This document shows positions 26,015-35,003 of a stretch of DNA of 64,000 nucleotides, piece after piece. This DNA comes from Bacteroidota bacterium (lineage in GTDB: Bacteria; Bacteroidota; Bacteroidia; Cytophagales; Cytophagaceae): the NCBI GenBank assembly GCA_023392125.1, contig JAEVZS010000002.1, positions 434,001 to 498,000 on the forward strand, written 5' to 3'. The position numbers were made by a program, and so were the translations under genes. Numbering within the stretch: position 1 is the first letter of the stretch; every line of letters starts with the position of its first letter. The notes beneath the pieces are model-generated. The model was not told where the DNA came from. It made no database searches and was given only the letters and a program-made list of their open reading frames with translations.

Positions 26015-27259
26015 ATGAAAGCGGTAGTAATTGGAGGCGGGGCAGCTGGTTTCTTTGGAGCAGTTTCTATTGCAAGATATAATCCGGATGCTGAAGTTAT
26101 TTTGCTCGAAAGAAGCCATAAGCTTCTTTCGAAGGTAAAGGTATCCGGCGGCGGAAGATGCAATGTGACCAATGCTGAGACCAATATTTCAACTTTGCTC
26201 AAAAACTATCCAAGGGGAGCTAAAGAGCTTCGGACAGTGTTTAATTCATTCTCAACCAATGATACCGTCCGCTTTTTTGAAGAAAGAGGTGTTCCGCTAA
26301 AAGCAGAAAATGATGGCAGGGTTTTTCCTGTTTCCGATCAGTCTCAATCTATTATTGACTGTCTTGTTAAAGAAGCCCGGAAACTTGGTGTGAAAATTCT
26401 GACAGATGTACACGTGAAAGCTCTCCGAAAAGAAAAAGACCAATTTGAGCTGACCATAAAAAGCGGAGAAAAAATCCTCTGTGATAAGGTTTTAATTGCT
26501 ACCGGCGGATTTCATAATCCGGAATCTTATGCCTGGCTGCAGACTATAGGGCATTCTGTTATCAAGCCTGTCCCCTCTTTGTTTACTTTCAATATTCCTG
26601 ACTTTCGTCTGAACGGGTTGCAGGGACTGTCTGTTGGCAATGTCTCAGTGCGCGTTAATGGAATTAAGCAATCTCAGGAAGGACCAATATTAATTACACA
26701 CTGGGGCTTAAGCGGACCTTCTGTTATAAAGCTGTCCGCGTGGCTGGCTCGCCGGCTTCATGAGCTTAATTATTCGTTTAGTGTTGTAGTTAACTGGCTG
26801 CCACAGTATAATGAAGAAACATTCAGGGAGTATCTTTCAGCTTTAAAGAAAGAAAATAATAAGAAGGTCTTTTCATCCTCTGCTCTGTTTAATCTGCCAA
26901 GGAGACTGTGGGAACGATTTGTTGCTCTTGCACAAATAGATCCTGATATGCGCTGGTATGATTTATCAAAGAAACAGATTAATGTTCTTACACAGGAAGT
27001 AGTCTACGGTACATATGCGGTTAATGGAAAAACTACATTTAAAGAAGAGTTTGTAACTGCCGGCGGGGTGAGTCTGAAAGAGATTGATATGCATACAATG
27101 GAAAGCAAAGTTGAGCCAGGGCTATATTTTGCGGGTGAAATACTGGATATTGACGGAGTTACCGGTGGGTTTAATTTTCAGGCTGCCTGGAGTACCGGAT
27201 TTGTTGCAGGAAAACATATTGCAGGCAATAAAGGGATAATAAGAATGTCTTGCGAATAA
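26015..27259 (+). CDS. BaiN/HI0933-like NAD(P)/FAD-dependent oxidoreductase
   Basis: The 414-residue flavoprotein has the N-terminal FAD motif VVIGGGAAGFFGAV (4-17) and the HI0933 family blocks KVSGGGRCNVTN, DGRVFPVSDQSQSI and the C-terminal FAGEILDIDGVTGGFNFQAAW. HI0933/YhiN proteins are widespread; BaiN of gut clostridia reduces bile-acid intermediates, but this name should not be transferred here. A TAACTTTG box at 25902-25909 is a possible distant promoter. It ends at the terminator shared with glnN. Confidence 0.9.
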   Translation: MKAVVIGGGAAGFFGAVSIARYNPDAEVILLERSHKLLSKVKVSGGGRCNVTNAETNISTLLKNYPRGAKELRTVFNSFSTNDTVRFFEERGVPLKAENDGRVFPVSDQSQSIIDCLVKEARKLGVKILTDVHVKALRKEKDQFELTIKSGEKILCDKVLIATGGFHNPESYAWLQTIGHSVIKPVPSLFTFNIPDFRLNGLQGLSVGNVSVRVNGIKQSQEGPILITHWGLSGPSVIKLSAWLARRLHELNYSFSVVVNWLPQYNEETFREYLSALKKENNKKVFSSSALFNLPRRLWERFVALAQIDPDMRWYDLSKKQINVLTQEVVYGTYAVNGKTTFKEEFVTAGGVSLKEIDMHTMESKVEPGLYFAGEILDIDGVTGGFNFQAAWSTGFVAGKHIAGNKGIIRMSCE

Positions 27260-27263
27260 TGCA

Positions 27264-27298
27264 CAAAAAAAGGCTGTCAGAAATGACAGCCTTTTTAT
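27264..27298. terminator. Bidirectional terminator between the BaiN-like gene and glnN
   Basis: AAAGGCTGTCA and TGACAGCCTTT pair around the loop GAAA (roughly), with A- and T-tracts on the two sides. It lies between converging stops at 27259 and 27300. Confidence 0.9.
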
Positions 27299-27299
27299 T

Positions 27300-29474
27300 T
27301 TATCGCAGGAAAAGCATTTCTCTGTATTTTACTAATGGCCAGTCTTTATCATCCACGATAAGTTCCAGCTTGTCTACCGCATAACGGATCGGTTCAAAAA
27401 ACTTCAATACTTCCTGATTGTATAATAATGCGCGGTCTCTGGTATTCTCAATTTTGTTTGCGCGTTTACGGGCTTCAACCATGTCTTCAACATTTTGCTG
27501 AATAGAAGCGATATATTTTGCAATATCTTCTATCAGAGACATTGTTGTTTTGTAGCTGTCGCTCTTCACCCCGATTTCTTTCAGGCCGCGAATGTTTTCG
27601 ATTAATCGGTTCTGATAGGCTATGGCAGTCGGGATTACGTGATTCAGCGCAAGGTCGCCCATTACTCTCGACTCTATCTGAATCTTTTTTACGTAATTTT
27701 CCAACGTGATGTCGTGTCTTGCTTCAACTTCACGTTCGCTCATTACGCCTTGTTTTACGAAAACATCAATTGCAGATTTCTCAATATAGAAGTCGAGGGC
27801 CTGAGGTGTATTTTTTACATTTTTCAAGCCTCTTTTCTCAGCTTCGGCAACCCACTCATCTGAGTATCCGTTGCCTTCGAAACGAATCTTTTTGGAAGCT
27901 TTGATATATTCACGCAGGACATTGATAATCGCGACTTCTTTCTTTCCGCCTTTTTTGATTAGCTTGTCAACATCTTCTTTAAATCTGGTTAATGTCTCCG
28001 CTACAATCGTATTAAGCACTGTCATAGGAGAAGCGCTATTAGCACTTGATCCCACTGCTCTGAACTCGAATTTATTTCCCGTAAAGGCAAAAGAAGATGT
28101 ACGGTTACGATCAGTATTGTCTAACAGAATTTCAGGGATTTTGCTGATCCCGAGTTTCATATAGACATTGTCACCTTTGTCAACCTTTACATTTCCATTC
28201 TTTTCCAATTCGTTCAGAACTTCTGTAAGCTGGGTACCTACAAAAACAGACATGATCGCGGGTGGGGCTTCGTTGGCTCCCAGACGATGATCATTGCCGG
28301 CGGATGCAATACTGGCTCTCAGCAGATCAGCATAATCGTGGACTGCTTTGATTACGTTTACAAAGAAGGTAAGGAAAACCAGATTTTCTTTAGGCTTACT
28401 GCTTGGGCTTAAAAGATTTTTTCCGGTATTGGTGCTTAGTGACCAGTTATTGTGCTTTCCGCTTCCGTTGATTCCTGAAAATGGTTTTTCATGGAACAGG
28501 ACATTAAACTTATGCTTGGCAGCGACTTTTTGCATAATATCCATAAGGAGCTGATTGTGGTCGCAGGAAAGGTTGCATTCTTCAAATGTAGGGGCAACTT
28601 CATACTGACTGGGAGCAACTTCGTTGTGACGGGTTCTTACAGGCAAGCCAAGCCTGTAGGCTTCATATTCAAACTCCTTCATGAAGTCATTGACTCTGGA
28701 GGGAATAGAGCCGAAATAATGATCATCAAGCTGCTGACCTCTGGCCGGGGAATGACCAAATACAGTTCTGCCGGCCATCATCAGATCGGGACGGGCATTG
28801 TAAAGCGCTTGGTCAATAAGGAAATATTCCTGTTCTGCTCCCAATGTGGCAGTAACTTTTGTAACATCCCTATCAAATAGCTGACAAACTTCTGTCGCAG
28901 CTTTATCAATTGCAACAAGAGATCTCAGAAGAGGCGTTTTGTTGTCAAGAGCTTCTCCTGTATAAGAAACAAATACAGTAGGGATGCAAAGGGTATTGCC
29001 AATAATGAATGCGGGGGAAGTCGGATCCCATGCTGTATATCCTCTTGCTTCGAATGTATTTCTGATACCGCCGTTTGGAAAGGATGAGGCATCGGGTTCC
29101 TGTTGAACCAGGGCACTCCCCTTAAACTTTTCAATAGCGCCGTTGTGATCAGGCTCAAAGAAAGCATCGTGCTTCTCAGCGGTTGCTCCGTTTAATGGCT
29201 GAAACCAGTGGGTATAATGGGTTACCCCTTTTTCCATAGCCCATATTTTCATGGCTCCGGCTACAGCCTCGGCAACAGAGTGTTCAATCTGCTCTCCTTT
29301 ATCAATTGCCGCAACGATCTTTTTGTAGATACCAGGTGCCAGTGTCGCTTTCATGGCTTCAAGGCCAAAGACATTGCATCCGTAATAATCAGAGATCTTC
29401 TGATTAGGTAAATTAAGACTAATGGGTTCACGGCTGCTGACAGCATCAAGCGCTTTAAATCTCAAATAAGCCAT
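27300..29474 (-). CDS. glnN: Type III glutamine synthetase
   Basis: ATP-dependent ammonia assimilation into glutamine. The 724-residue length and sequence fit the GSIII family common in Bacteroidota, not GSI/GSII. Recognisable blocks are the ATP/glutamate-site EQEYFLID, RTRHNEVAPSQYEVAP, FSGINGSGKHNNWSLST, and the catalytic RNRTSSFAFTGNKFEFRAVGSS region. The N-terminal part (residues 1-150) is GSIII-specific. It has a TATTTTTG -7 box 31 nt upstream and a 16-bp palindrome further upstream that could bind a nitrogen regulator. Confidence 0.97.
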   Translation of the reverse strand: MAYLRFKALDAVSSREPISLNLPNQKISDYYGCNVFGLEAMKATLAPGIYKKIVAAIDKGEQIEHSVAEAVAGAMKIWAMEKGVTHYTHWFQPLNGATAEKHDAFFEPDHNGAIEKFKGSALVQQEPDASSFPNGGIRNTFEARGYTAWDPTSPAFIIGNTLCIPTVFVSYTGEALDNKTPLLRSLVAIDKAATEVCQLFDRDVTKVTATLGAEQEYFLIDQALYNARPDLMMAGRTVFGHSPARGQQLDDHYFGSIPSRVNDFMKEFEYEAYRLGLPVRTRHNEVAPSQYEVAPTFEECNLSCDHNQLLMDIMQKVAAKHKFNVLFHEKPFSGINGSGKHNNWSLSTNTGKNLLSPSSKPKENLVFLTFFVNVIKAVHDYADLLRASIASAGNDHRLGANEAPPAIMSVFVGTQLTEVLNELEKNGNVKVDKGDNVYMKLGISKIPEILLDNTDRNRTSSFAFTGNKFEFRAVGSSANSASPMTVLNTIVAETLTRFKEDVDKLIKKGGKKEVAIINVLREYIKASKKIRFEGNGYSDEWVAEAEKRGLKNVKNTPQALDFYIEKSAIDVFVKQGVMSEREVEARHDITLENYVKKIQIESRVMGDLALNHVIPTAIAYQNRLIENIRGLKEIGVKSDSYKTTMSLIEDIAKYIASIQQNVEDMVEARKRANKIENTRDRALLYNQEVLKFFEPIRYAVDKLELIVDDKDWPLVKYREMLFLR

Positions 29475-29505
29475 TCCTTGTTATTTATGTTTTTATTTTG
29501 TTCTG

Positions 29506-29513
29506 CAAAAATA
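29506..29513 (-). promoter_or_regulatory. -7 box (TATTTTTG) of glnN
   Basis: An exact TAnnTTTG match on the minus strand ending 31 nt before the glnN ATG. No -33 TTG stands at the usual distance, so an activator might be needed. Confidence 0.5.
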
Positions 29514-29547
29514 TGAAAAATTATAGTTTCCACAGAGGTTTGCTGTG

Positions 29548-29563
29548 AAATTGACGTCAATTT
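29548..29563. promoter_or_regulatory. 16-bp perfect palindrome upstream of glnN
   Basis: AAATTGACGTCAATTT is perfectly self-complementary. It lies about 34 nt upstream of the edge of the glnN -7 box, i.e. near position -45 to -60, which is typical for an activator dimer site. A binding protein cannot be named. Confidence 0.4.
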
Positions 29564-29582
29564 TAAATAAAAAACGCAGATT

Positions 29583-29617
29583 CGCCAAAATTAAGTCCGT
29601 TTTTGGCGTGTTTTTTT
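29583..29617 (+). terminator. Terminator-like hairpin in the glnN / LTA-synthase gap
   Basis: CGCCAAAA (29583-29590) pairs with TTTTGGCG (29601-29608) around a 10-nt loop and is followed, after TG, by seven T. It is oriented on the plus strand, yet no plus-strand gene lies upstream (glnN runs the other way). It may end a short RNA or antisense transcript. Confidence 0.5.
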
Positions 29618-29665
29618 AGAAGATGCCCTATAGTCGAGAAAGAAACCATTTAAATGAAAGACTGG

Positions 29666-29694
29666 TTGGATAAGTTATACTTTTGTTAAATTTG
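29666..29694 (+). promoter_or_regulatory. Promoter of the LTA-synthase-like gene
   Basis: The -33 TTG (29666-29668) and the -7 TAAATTTG (29687-29694) are separated by 18 nt. The box lies inside the longest possible reading frame, which supports the downstream ATG at 29719 as the start. Confidence 0.5.
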
Positions 29695-29718
29695 TGCAAC
29701 CGAATTATTAAGTTATTC

Positions 29719-31554
29719 ATGCCCTTTTATCTGAAATTACTTCTGAAATATACTGCCTTCTGGTATTTGTATTTCATTGTGTTGAAAGTCATATTCTTAG
29801 TATATCATTATACAATATTTTCAGGTTTTCCGGTAACTGAGCTCATGCAGGTATTTGTATCCGGAGCCATACTTGATATTTCGTTTATCTCTTATATTCT
29901 GTTATTGCCGGCTCTCTGGTGTGGTCTTGCTATTGCTGTAGAAGGAAAGACTGTTCAAAAAGTGCTGTATTATTATACGTTCGGAGTCCTGATTGTCCTT
30001 TCTCTGCTCACGGTTGTTGATCTTGAGGTATTAAAATGGTGGGGAATCAGAGCAGATAAAACCATATTGAAATATATACTGCAAGTGCCGGAAGAGATTC
30101 TTGCTACAGCCTCTGTTGTTCCTGTTTACCTGCTTACTGCCATATTTCTTACATTGGTGACTGCATTTGTACTAATCAGCAGGTCCTTTTTATACAGAAA
30201 GCCATTTCCTGCTGTTCGTAAAGGCAAGTTCGGACATATTGCTTTGTTCGTACTTATGGCTGCTTCATTAATCATCCCTATTCGGGGAGGGCTGCAGCAA
30301 ATTCCGGTCAATCAGAGCTCCGCCTATTTTAGCTATCATCACCACCTGAATCTGGCTGCTGTCAATTTTGCCTGGAACTTTGGGAACTCCCTGTTTGATA
30401 AAAGTACAGAAGCTGCGATACCTTATACTTATGAGCCGGTTCCTGACAGCAGAAAGTTGTTTGAGAGCTTGTATTCTGAGAGGGAAGATAAAAACAGTGG
30501 AAAAGTGCTTAATAAAGCAAAGCCGAATATAATATTAATTGTATGGGAAAGTTTTACCCATAAAGTAATTGATGATCCCAGAAATCTGACACCCGGATTT
30601 AATTCTTTAAGAAAAGAAGGAATATTTTTTCCTAATCTGTATGCTACAGGAGACCGCAGTGATAAGGGACTGACCGGAATTTTAAGTGGTTATCCCGCCA
30701 TGCCCCGGTTTTCGGTAATGAATAAACCGGAAAAATCAGCTAAACTGCCTTGTCTGAGTCATAAGCTGCATGAGCAGGGTTATACGAGCGCCTTTTATTA
30801 TGGCGGAGAGCCGGATTTTGCCAATCTGAAATCGTATCTTCTCACGAGCCGGTATGGAGATCTTGTTTTCAAAGACAACTTCCCTGCGAAGCTGCATACA
30901 TCAAAATGGGGAGTACATGATGAGCATCTTTTTCAGCGGTTGAATGATGATATTAACCAGAAACAGGAGCCTTTCTTTATCACAGCTTTTACACTGAGCA
31001 GCCATGAGCCATACGATGTCCCTCTCTCCTACATTTCAGGACAGGATAATGAAAGTAAGTTCTGCAATAGCATATACTATACAGATTCCTGTCTGACCGG
31101 ATTTATTAAAAATGCCCGTACACAGGATTGGTGGGATAATACGCTTATCATTGTTATTGCTGATCATGGTCATATTTTTCCAGGGAAAAATCAATGGGCG
31201 ACCAGAGTTACCGATGAGTTCCGGATTCCAATGCTATGGGTGGGCGGAGCAGTGGCTCAATCCGGCACCGTGGAAACATTAGGCGGACAGACCGATCTTG
31301 CAGCAACATTACTGGCCCAGCTCGATATTGATTACAGTGATTTTCGCTTCAGCAAAGACTTATTTAGTTCGACAAGAGAATTTGCATTTTACACCTTCAA
31401 TAATGGGTTTGGATATATTACACCAGAGGAGTTTCTGGTATATGATAATATAGGAAACCGGATCATTCATCAGGGAGATTCATTGTCTGAAGAGACCATT
31501 CAGGCCGGTAAAGCCTACCTGGAGGTTTCCTTTAGGGATTATACCGAGAAATGA
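29719..31554 (+). CDS. LTA synthase family protein (membrane sulfatase/phosphoglycerol transferase)
   Basis: The 611-residue protein has five predicted N-terminal membrane helices (about 1-165) followed by a periplasmic sulfatase/alkaline-phosphatase-fold domain (about 265-600). The catalytic segment is GDRSDKGLTGILSGYPAMP, with Ser/Thr available as the phosphoglycerol nucleophile. Metal-binding stretches are NIILIVWESFTH, WGVHDEHLFQ and VIADHGH. Gram-positive homologues build lipoteichoic acid; in Gram-negative bacteria relatives (OpgB, EptA-like) modify glycans or lipids with phosphoglycerol or similar groups. The substrate here is unknown. It is followed closely by mtaB, whose promoter overlaps its stop. 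Confidence 0.88.
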   Translation: MPFYLKLLLKYTAFWYLYFIVLKVIFLVYHYTIFSGFPVTELMQVFVSGAILDISFISYILLLPALWCGLAIAVEGKTVQKVLYYYTFGVLIVLSLLTVVDLEVLKWWGIRADKTILKYILQVPEEILATASVVPVYLLTAIFLTLVTAFVLISRSFLYRKPFPAVRKGKFGHIALFVLMAASLIIPIRGGLQQIPVNQSSAYFSYHHHLNLAAVNFAWNFGNSLFDKSTEAAIPYTYEPVPDSRKLFESLYSEREDKNSGKVLNKAKPNIILIVWESFTHKVIDDPRNLTPGFNSLRKEGIFFPNLYATGDRSDKGLTGILSGYPAMPRFSVMNKPEKSAKLPCLSHKLHEQGYTSAFYYGGEPDFANLKSYLLTSRYGDLVFKDNFPAKLHTSKWGVHDEHLFQRLNDDINQKQEPFFITAFTLSSHEPYDVPLSYISGQDNESKFCNSIYYTDSCLTGFIKNARTQDWWDNTLIIVIADHGHIFPGKNQWATRVTDEFRIPMLWVGGAVAQSGTVETLGGQTDLAATLLAQLDIDYSDFRFSKDLFSSTREFAFYTFNNGFGYITPEEFLVYDNIGNRIIHQGDSLSEETIQAGKAYLEVSFRDYTEK

Positions 31555-31555
31555 T

Positions 31556-31563
31556 TAATTTTG
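31556..31563 (+). promoter_or_regulatory. -7 box (TAATTTTG) of mtaB
   Basis: An exact TAnnTTTG box immediately after the stop of the preceding gene and ending 4 nt before the mtaB ATG. The transcript would start at or next to the A of the ATG. Confidence 0.5.
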
Positions 31564-31567
31564 CCTT

Positions 31568-32887
31568 ATGAAAAAGGTGGCATTTTATACGCTGGGATGT
31601 AAACTTAACTTTTCAGAGAGTTCTACTATTTCCAGACTGTTTGAAAATCAGGGTTATAAAACTGTCGATTTTCAGGATAAACCTGATATTTTCATAGTTA
31701 ATACCTGCTCGGTAACAGACCACGCGGATAAAAAATGCCGGAAGATTGTAAAAGAAGCGCTGAAAATTTCTCCGGATGCTTTTATTGCCATTATTGGTTG
31801 TTATGCACAGCTAAAACCTGAGGAGATTGTGAATATACCCGGGGTTGATGCTGTTTTAGGTGCGTCTGAAAAGTTCAGGCTGGTAGAGCTTCTGGGGACA
31901 TTTGAAAAGAAGAAGTCTCCTTTAATATATAACCAGCCAATCGAATCGGCTACTGATTATTATTGCTCCTATTCAATCAATGACCGGACCAGAACTTTTC
32001 TTAAAGTGCAGGATGGTTGTGATTATTCCTGTACGTTTTGTACAATACCCCTGGCAAGAGGGACAAGCCGGAGTGATACTCTTGAAAATATAGTGAAAAC
32101 GGCCGGTGAAATTGCCCGATCCGGAGTTCGGGAGATTGTGCTGACGGGAGTAAATATCGGAGATTACGGTATTCAGGAAGGAAAGCGCAAGCTTAAATTT
32201 CTGGATCTTATAAAGGAACTTGATAAGCATATTGAGGTAGAACGTTTCAGAATATCGTCCATTGAACCTAATCTTTTATCCGACGAGATAATTGAATTTG
32301 TAAGCCAGTCGGATAAGTTTGTGCCTCATTTTCACATCCCTCTGCAAAGTGGCTCCAATAAAATACTTCGTCTTATGAGGAGAAGATATTTGAGAGAGCT
32401 TTACCAGGAGCGGGTACAAAAAATAAAGTCATTAATGCCGGATTGCTGTATTGGGGTAGATGTGATTACCGGCTTCCCCGGTGAGATGGAAGAGGATTTT
32501 AAAGAGACTTACAATTTTCTGAATGGTCTTGATATTTCATACCTGCATGTATTTACATATTCTGAACGAAGTAATACTCTTGCAGCAGAAATGAATGATC
32601 CGGTTTTGCTGAGAACAAGGCATGAGCGTACCAATATGCTTCGGATACTGTCAGAAAAGAAACGGCGGGCCTTTTATTCGCAGTTTATAGGCAAGAAAGC
32701 TAATGTCCTTTTTGAAGAAGAAAAAGATAAAGCAGGTAAGATGTCTGGTTTTACGGAAAACTACATCAAAGTTACAGCTGACTTTGATCCCTTGTTAACA
32801 AACGAAATTACTGAAATTACTCTCAGTGCATTTGATGAAGAAGGAAATATTACTGCTTCTTTTGAAGAAATGTATGTAAAGCACTGA
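31568..32887 (+). CDS. mtaB: tRNA (N6-L-threonylcarbamoyladenosine(37)-C2)-methylthiotransferase
   Basis: Radical-SAM enzyme that converts t6A37 to ms2t6A37 in tRNAs reading ANN codons. The 439-residue protein has N-terminal cluster cysteines C11, C47 and C78, the radical-SAM triad C151, C155, C158 (DGCDYSCTFCTIPLARG), and a C-terminal TRAM-like domain. The order LGCKLNFSES and the PLARGTSRS segment mark MtaB rather than MiaB or RimO. It has its own -7 box only 4 nt before the ATG and ends at a strong terminator. Confidence 0.95.
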   Translation: MKKVAFYTLGCKLNFSESSTISRLFENQGYKTVDFQDKPDIFIVNTCSVTDHADKKCRKIVKEALKISPDAFIAIIGCYAQLKPEEIVNIPGVDAVLGASEKFRLVELLGTFEKKKSPLIYNQPIESATDYYCSYSINDRTRTFLKVQDGCDYSCTFCTIPLARGTSRSDTLENIVKTAGEIARSGVREIVLTGVNIGDYGIQEGKRKLKFLDLIKELDKHIEVERFRISSIEPNLLSDEIIEFVSQSDKFVPHFHIPLQSGSNKILRLMRRRYLRELYQERVQKIKSLMPDCCIGVDVITGFPGEMEEDFKETYNFLNGLDISYLHVFTYSERSNTLAAEMNDPVLLRTRHERTNMLRILSEKKRRAFYSQFIGKKANVLFEEEKDKAGKMSGFTENYIKVTADFDPLLTNEITEITLSAFDEEGNITASFEEMYVKH

Positions 32888-32916
32888 TAAAAACAGCTGA
32901 GCCCCTACTAAATAGT

Positions 32917-32962
32917 GAAAGAGCCGGAACACATGTTGATCATTTCCGGCTCTTTCTTTTTA
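32917..32962 (+). terminator. Rho-independent terminator after mtaB
   Basis: GAAAGAGCCGGAA (32917-32929) pairs perfectly with TTCCGGCTCTTTC (32944-32956) and is followed by TTTT. The reverse side also has A/T-rich flanks, so it may serve the converging gene at 32996. Confidence 0.85.
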
Positions 32963-32995
32963 TTATTACTCAACAAAACAATCTCTTCAGCCTTA

Positions 32996-33760
32996 CTATT
33001 TTTTAAAAAATTTGTATGTTCTGTTGTCTACATTCAGATAGTAAACATCAGAGGGAAGGCGTTCAAGATTCACTTCTTTTTTGACACCTTTGCTGATTTC
33101 GTTGCCATACTTGTCAAGAACCTGATAGTATACGCTATCTGACAAGTAGAGAATGTCGGTAACTCTTTTGGGATAGAAGCTTATTGGTTTATTATCGGAT
33201 TCATAATCCATGACATCCGAATAAATAGCATTTCCTCTTTCGTCAAGGTATTTTATTCTGTATTTGTTTGAACCGCTGTTATGAGTGATGGGCTGCATAT
33301 ACCTCCCGGAGCCGTTCGAATATATTTCGTTTAGTATTTTCCAATGGCTGTACTCATAACGCTCGATAAAGTAACGACCCTTTTCATGCTCATTTTTTGT
33401 TGCCCAGGAAAATTGACGTTTTTCCAGGTTGACAGCATTGAATGTAAAAGTTGTCTGTATTTTAACAACCTGAGGATTAAGCACCTTTGGGTTGCAGTCA
33501 TCTTTATGTGTTATCCGGATTGTAACAGGGTCATTAAAAGGCAGAAATGACAGATCTATTTCATATGCGCTTGCCTGGATTTCTGTCATAAGCTTTACAT
33601 CATTTACAAAAACCTCTTTGGTACAGTAATCTTTCATATTGCTGGTGAAAGGATTCTGCACATATACATTTTTTCCCTGGTAAACACCGTAAATTTCTAT
33701 GTCAGCCTTTGCGCTAAGCACAACAAGAAAAGCAAGAAAAAATATAAGACTGAATCTCAT
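32996..33760 (-). CDS. Secreted protein, paralogue of the upstream gene, CTD-like C-terminus
   Basis: The 254-residue protein has a signal peptide (about 1-19). The mature part is beta-rich, with the conserved start GVYQGKNVYVQNPFTSNMKD, two Cys in the shared contexts MKDYC and KDDC, and a C-terminal 60 residues (SFYPKRVTDILYLSDSVYYQ, ending YYLNVDNRTYKFFKK). That tail follows the T9SS type A sorting-domain pattern but has YPKR instead of YPNP. The neighbour at 33942 is clearly homologous over its full length, so this is a tandem duplication. The function is unknown. It may be exported by T9SS or may be a periplasmic protein with a sorting-domain-like fold. Confidence 0.82.
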   Translation of the reverse strand: MRFSLIFFLAFLVVLSAKADIEIYGVYQGKNVYVQNPFTSNMKDYCTKEVFVNDVKLMTEIQASAYEIDLSFLPFNDPVTIRITHKDDCNPKVLNPQVVKIQTTFTFNAVNLEKRQFSWATKNEHEKGRYFIERYEYSHWKILNEIYSNGSGRYMQPITHNSGSNKYRIKYLDERGNAIYSDVMDYESDNKPISFYPKRVTDILYLSDSVYYQVLDKYGNEISKGVKKEVNLERLPSDVYYLNVDNRTYKFFKK

Positions 33761-33880
33761 AAACTATTAAATCTTAATTGAATAGATATATTGGTGTTAT
33801 ATATGCCTTTTTTACTTTTTGAAAAGTCGACATGAAGTTACAAAAAATACAGGAATAGTCAATGAATAAATCCGGGGAAC

Positions 33881-33915
33881 AAAAAAAGGCAAAAGAAGAT
33901 TTTTCTTTTGCCTTT
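33881..33915 (-). terminator. Rho-independent terminator after the gene at 33942
   Basis: AAAGGCAAAAGAA (33885-33897) pairs with TTCTTTTGCCTTT (33903-33915). On the minus strand it is followed by a T-run (33887-33881), so it ends transcription between the two paralogues. Confidence 0.85.
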
Positions 33916-33941
33916 CTTACAATTCCTTTATTATTTATGGC

Positions 33942-34721
33942 TTATTTTTTGAAAAACTTAATAGTCTGGTTGTCTACGTTCAGGTAGTAGACTCCCGTAG
34001 AAGCCTTCATCAAATCAATTTCTTTCTTTGTTCCTTTGCTTATTACGTTACCATACTGGTCAAGAATTTCATAGTCAGCTTCTCTTGACAGATAGATTTT
34101 ATCAGTAACACGCTTCGGATACATTTCGATCGGTTTAAGATCAGAGGCAAACTCTACAACCTGAGAGTAGAATACCTGGCCATCGTTTTGCAAATACTTC
34201 ACTCGGTATTTATTCAGGCCGGAATGATGGCTGCTTTTCTCCAGGTAATTGTTTATGATCGGATTTTCCTTACCGGAAATTTCTTTAACGGTTGTCCAGG
34301 CATTGTTCTTGAATTGCTCCACAAAGAAGCGACCTCTTGGCTTCTCCCCTTTTGTTACCCAGGTTATTGTTTCAATATCAGAAGTTACAGCCTGAAAATT
34401 AAAATTACTGCTGGCATTAATAACCTGAGGGTTAAGTATTTTGGGTTTGCAATCGTCTTTATGCTTTATAGTAACAGTTACAGGATCATTCATGGCAAGA
34501 AAGGAAAGATCAATCTCAAAAGCACTGGATTGAACATTGCTCAGCACCACTTTATCATTGACAATAACTTCATTTGTACAGAAGTCTTTCATATTGCCTG
34601 TGAAAGGATTTTGAACATAAAGATTCTTACCTTGGTAAATACCTTGTAAAGTAAAGATTCCGGCAAAAAGTGAACCGGTAATTGATGTTAAAACAATTGT
34701 AAAAAAAACCCTTAGTTTCAT
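33942..34721 (-). CDS. Secreted protein, paralogue of the downstream gene, CTD-like C-terminus
   Basis: The 259-residue protein is read from the ATG at 34721 (MKLRVFFTIVLTSITGSLFA signal peptide); an upstream ATG at 34733 and a TTG at 34742 are alternatives. It is homologous to the next gene: GIYQGKNLYVQNPFTGNMKD, FCTNEVIVND, DPVTVTIKHKDDCKPKILNP and the tail EMYPKRVTDKIYLSREADYE, ending YYLNVDNQTIKFFKK. The shared terminal pattern resembles a T9SS sorting domain with YPKR in place of YPNP. A terminator separates the two copies, so they are separate transcripts. The function is unknown. Confidence 0.82.
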   Translation of the reverse strand: MKLRVFFTIVLTSITGSLFAGIFTLQGIYQGKNLYVQNPFTGNMKDFCTNEVIVNDKVVLSNVQSSAFEIDLSFLAMNDPVTVTIKHKDDCKPKILNPQVINASSNFNFQAVTSDIETITWVTKGEKPRGRFFVEQFKNNAWTTVKEISGKENPIINNYLEKSSHHSGLNKYRVKYLQNDGQVFYSQVVEFASDLKPIEMYPKRVTDKIYLSREADYEILDQYGNVISKGTKKEIDLMKASTGVYYLNVDNQTIKFFKK

Positions 34722-35003
34722 GTTACTAATCATAGTTTGCAAAATGCTATAAATGCCTTAGCGAAAAAATTGACCCAACAAAGTTGCTTAATATTTAGAT
34801 ATTATACAAATGTAAAAAATTAAATTTTCAACTTTGTGCTATAAAATTGTCTTTACCTCATGGAAAAACTGATAATATCTTTGTTTGTTGTAGTATGGTA
34901 TGTGTTATGATAATGTCGGAGGATGCCATATTGGTATAAATATTGTCAGATTTTTAGCTTTAGTTTGTAAAAGTATATAGTTACTATAACATCTTTCTTT
35001 CCT

